In this document: positions 58,867-62,500 of the stretch, piece by piece
How positions within the stretch are numbered: position 1 is the stretch's first letter
Layout: every line of letters begins with the position of its first letter
Assembly: GCA_002005505.1 (NCBI GenBank)
Contig: MVGU01001398.1
Location: forward strand, 47,501-110,000
DNA length: 62,500 nucleotides
Direction of reading: 5' to 3'
Source of the DNA: Botryococcus braunii
Lineage: Eukaryota > Chlorophyta > Trebouxiophyceae
Made by a program: the position numbers and the translations under genes
The notes under the pieces: model-generated
The model's input: only the letters and a program-made list of their open reading frames with translations
Database searches by the model: none
Told to the model about the DNA's origin: nothing

Positions 58867-58899
58867 TGAAGCCAACAGGCTAGCGGAGCACTGGGAGAA

Positions 58900-59045
58900 C
58901 GAAATAATCCCACATTGATCCCACCAGAGTCCCACATCGATCCCTCGTTCGGTGGGATTTTGTAGTCGCAATCCCACCTATCCCACATCGATCCCACCTC
59001 GATCCCACGTTCCCACATCAATCCCACATTGTTCCCAAAAGAATC
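58900..59045. repeat. Degenerate array of tcccacatcgatcccac units
   Basis: Short units of about 14-18 bp built on tcccacatcgat repeat roughly eight times, directly at the broken end of the pseudogene. Confidence 0.75.
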
Positions 59046-59293
59046 CCAGACCAAGAAAGTAACATTGCAAGGATGAATGTCACCTCATGACAGCTGTTCA
59101 AGGGTCACAGCCATCTGGACATCATGCAAAATGCATGTCCAACATGTTTCCCATCCCCATGTCTGCAAAGACCACTAAAAGTCCGATATATATAACCTTC
59201 CCCTAGGGTGCCAGAGGCCTCTCACAACCCCTCTCTGCCATGGCAGCAAATTTGAGCCATCAAAAGTTTAATCTGCAGCCACAACCACACACG

Positions 59294-59296
<3 letters not shown>

Positions 59297-59390
<94 letters not shown>

Positions 59391-59445
59391 ACACCACACA
59401 CACACACACCACACACACAGCCACACACACACACAGGCACAGCCA
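59297..59445. repeat. (CA)n microsatellite
   Basis: About 70 CA units with a few extra C and AGC interruptions. Confidence 0.95.
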
Positions 59446-60409
59446 CACATATGCACGTACGCAGACAGCCACACAGACAGAACCAGAGAGAGAGGGGTGG
59501 GGGTGGGGGAGAGGCAGGAACATCTTGTTGAGAGATTCAATATTCTTACAACTATATTAGCACAATATTTTTGCCACAGCGTCTACTTCACACTGTTTTT
59601 AGTTATAATCTTGGGGCAGCCCCAGACACTTAAGTAGTTTTAGAAAGCCTCAGACTCTGGAGGATAGGTGCCTAAAATCCCAGAAGTACGTATTTGCCCT
59701 TGCAAAGGGCGACAAACATCAGGTCATGAGCTCTCGAAGGACCCTTGAATGGGCCTAAAATTGATCCTGCGAGGCTCTGCAATCAACCTTGGGATGCCAA
59801 ATCAGCCCTTGGGGTTGCAAAATCTGGGCTCGAGGGCACAGAAAAAGCTGCACACGAGAGGCTGCACCTGCAAGGGGATAGCTACAGGCAGCTTTGCTAC
59901 ACTTATCACTTCTCGACTCCCAATACCATTGACCCGAGCGCTTGGAACAAGAACTGTCATTTACAAGGCTCTGTATATACTTCTACTATATAAACTTCCA
60001 CACTTTCCATAACACATCAACTAGTACACAACTCCTGCTACTTTTGCACCCAGCATCAACTTGTTCAATTCAGTGCCTCAGATTTGCTAGTACATTACAG
60101 TTTTAACTGTGCTCAACTGCTCAACGTCAGGCAGCACAAAACTATATATATGTACAGCTTAAAACTCATCCCTGATCATGTAGCGTTCACAAATAGCCAC
60201 TGTGGCCGTCAAAATGCTGCGTGCCTTCCATTCCATTCTCAACATGTGCAGCACAAAAAAGGCTGCAGCTGCAAGCATGGTATGTTTGAAAGCAAGAGCT
60301 GAAATGATGAATTGCAAGCCAGTCTTCATACTTCAACAGCGCTGGTGTCATTACCAATGTTCCGTGCGGGTTGAAAGATGCTCAGTTCAAAGCTACATCC
60401 CAAACAACT
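59446..60409. other. Spacer downstream of the transposase ORF, no gene recognised
   Basis: No coding family was seen. It may include the 3' end of the mobile element whose transposase ends at 60410, but no terminal inverted repeat could be identified. Confidence 0.4.
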
Positions 60410-62346
60410 TTACAAACCACCAGACAAGTTACTGTATGGCACAAACCAAACATGATCAGGTGGAGGTGCACATGCACGTGCATCAGCTGCAGGCTTAGGA
60501 CCTCTGTGCATGGCAGAAATGATTTTGCCTTGCATGTCATTGAACATAATAGGATAGGACTTGTACCGTACATCATTCTTCAAATCAGCTCTCCACAATA
60601 TGCCTGATGCTGTGGGCACTCTCCTTACTCTGATAAGACGAGCAATGGCCAGCCTTAGCGGCTGCACGTCATCCAAACGTGCCTCTGGAGGTGCGGTCTG
60701 GCTTGGGCTGACTTTCAAGAAAAAGCGCACTGACGCCACATAATCTGCTTGAACCTCACCGTCGATGCCAGGCTCCAGGTAAGACACACGCACATGGTAG
60801 GACTCCCTTGTCTTGGTCCTGCCATACTTCATGGAATGAATAATCTCACCGCTCCCACCTGCATCAGCGTGGCAATATGATAACAAGCTGCTTTGCATTA
60901 GTAGGTCTTCAGACCAGCCAGCAGGTATGAGAACTTCGTGGAAGTCGTTCCACAAGTGCTGCAACCCCGTAAGAGCTTCCAAACGCTCTTCTGGCTTCAA
61001 TGCACGGCCGCTACCAAGGAGTTGGCATCCCTCGCCATCCCCCTCATCTACATTTGAAGCCATCATTGGCTGAGCGGCGGTCCCTATAGACTCGTCAAAC
61101 GAGACCACCCCACCGCTCGCTTTCAAGCTGGACAACGCCTGTTCCAGCAAGAGATGCTTTGCCAACGTAATCTCTGGGAAACTTGTTGCCCTATTCTTGA
61201 GGATACGCTTGCACTTCTGAACACACCACTCAATCCAATATTCATGACCAAAGGCAGCCTTTCCTCGGGCTTCTTCTTGATCTTGCAACCTGCAGATCAG
61301 CATGTGAAGGTTGTACGTGCAGAGCACTGGCCCACAGTGCACCTCTGCAAGTCGAGCAAATTCCTTCAAGTGTGTAGTAGCTGCCTGACATGTTGTGGCT
61401 ATATCATCCTGGTCCACATGTAGACAAATCCTCAGATGATACAATAAGCCACGTCTCAGATTGTCCCACATGGCCTGAAGCTCTGGTGTCAGCAAGGGCC
61501 TTCCCCTATCTGGTCGTAAGATATACACACTCCAGGTTTCCAGCCAATGCAACCATGCTTCCATCACCCAGTTTCCCTTGTTCTTGATGATGCACGTGTA
61601 TTGCCTGCCAAAATTCAATGTATTCCTAATATCCTTTGCACGCTTTTCTATGACCTTCTTTGAACGCTTGGAAATTCGTATTGCTTCAGGGCAATCACTG
61701 CTCCATGCAAGATTCCACAACCTCTTGACTACACCATAAAGACCCGCATGAGCAAGAGGGACCGGAAAGGCATTGTTGTAATGCAAGTAAGACAATGCTG
61801 CAATAAGTGGTGACATTCCATGGCACCCCACATCTTTCCCTTCCAAGGGTCTCTCCCGTCCGTTGTCACCTATGACTGTTTCCTTAACTCTGCCATGTTT
61901 CACACCCTCCATTAGCCTAGCCCTATATAGGTGGTCACCATGTTTAAGCTTACAGACCGGATCTCCAGCAAAGCAAGTTCCATGGTCTTCCCCGGGATAA
62001 TACGGGCCGAATGGCACTGCCTCCTCATACCCCAAGAACCTCATGCCATTGATTGACTGACCTCTCAGGCTGCAGTACCCACATCCTAATTCAGCACTAT
62101 GACCACACCAAAAGGACACCTTCCTATTTGCAGGAGTGTCACCTGCCATACCAGCAAGGAGTACTCTGAGCCGAATATGCTGGGTTTGTACCTCCCCATT
62201 GACCATACGATGCTCGATGACATCCAAGCCGTCGTTCGCTGGCACCAAACAAAGCAAATACTTCAGTCTATGCCACATAGATCGAACCTCGTAGGCAACG
62301 TGAAGCCAAGGGTCATGCCAAGAGCAAAGGTAGGTCATTTGAATCG
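60410..62346 (-). mobile_element. Tnp2-like transposase ORF (CACTA/En-Spm-type), partial
   Basis: An open exon of about 645 codons starts at a good acceptor (ctctcccacag, exon from 62346) and ends at 60410. It carries LAGMAGDTPANRKV followed by FWCGHSAELGCGYC, matching the D.PA..K...G......C..C signature of Tnp2-type transposases, and later GPVLCTYNLHMLICRL, resembling the DUF4218 region that follows Tnp2 in CACTA elements. The frame has no stops, so the element may be young. The 5' exon or exons and the outer terminus lie beyond the window or in the C/G-rich stretch after 62346. A related KDZ-type transposase is an alternative assignment. Confidence 0.75.
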
Positions 62347-62500
62347 CTGTGGGAGAGGGGGGGGGTGTGCCTAACAATTCACAACGAACAACAAAGGGAA
62401 ACTTGATGGAGGGGAGAAGGGTTTTTTTGGGGGCCAGAGGGGGGGGGGGGCACCACATGTGACATCGCAAGGACTTCTTTGTAATGAGGTACCCTTTCAG
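62347..62500 (-). other. Probable intron of the transposase gene at the window edge
   Basis: It contains G runs near 62356 and 62440 (C runs on the coding strand), which resemble the other introns here. No exon is confirmed before the window ends. Confidence 0.4.

Overview
This window is nuclear DNA of a eukaryote. Genes are split by GT-AG introns with strict phase agreement, and they encode 26S proteasome parts, a Y-family polymerase eta, F-box/LRR proteins and a ShK-domain protein. The proteasome and polymerase exons read most like green-lineage proteins and ShK domains are common in green algae, so a green alga (chlorophyte or early streptophyte) is my best inference; the species is not proven. 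Introns and spacers hold many long microsatellites (CA/GT, CT/GA), homopolymer C/G and A/T runs, and several minisatellites.

Layout. 1.5-10.2 kb, minus: DNA polymerase eta in 11 exons (1127 aa) with a canonical PIP box and a 696-residue low-complexity tail. 10.2-24.4 kb: gene-poor and repeat-rich, with one RING protein (17.2-17.6 kb, minus), a possible Cys-rich membrane exon (19.1-19.5 kb), a hairpin element (20.5 kb), a 76-bp minisatellite (21.0-21.9 kb) and unresolved minus-strand ORFs (22.8-23.65 kb). 24.4-29.4 kb, plus: a six-exon gene joining a membrane anchor, a ShK domain and a complete aldo-keto reductase. 31.6-34.9 kb, plus: proteasome ATPase RPT4 (6 exons, 398 aa). 37.0-41.7 kb, plus: 20S proteasome subunit alpha-4 type (7 exons, 256 aa). 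43.9-46.1 kb, minus: a two-exon secreted acidic/proline-rich protein. 47.6-58.9 kb: four copies of one F-box/LRR gene in alternating orientation, forming a large broken inverted duplication with a decayed LINE-like fragment near its axis. 60.4-62.35 kb, minus: a Tnp2-like transposase running off the window.

All multi-exon models were assembled by hand. Each total coding length is a multiple of three (polymerase eta 3384 nt, ShK-AKR 1167, RPT4 1197, alpha-4 771, acidic protein 1044) and every intron phase agrees, which is strong internal support. The two proteasome genes are neighbours on the same strand and act in the same machine; the other genes have no obvious pathway link.

The most unusual signals are (1) the ShK-AKR fusion, (2) four tandem duplications that cover exon ends, three of them across splice donors (two in polymerase eta, one in alpha-4) and one across the alpha-4 terminal coding end, and (3) the inverted duplication of the F-box/LRR cassette.
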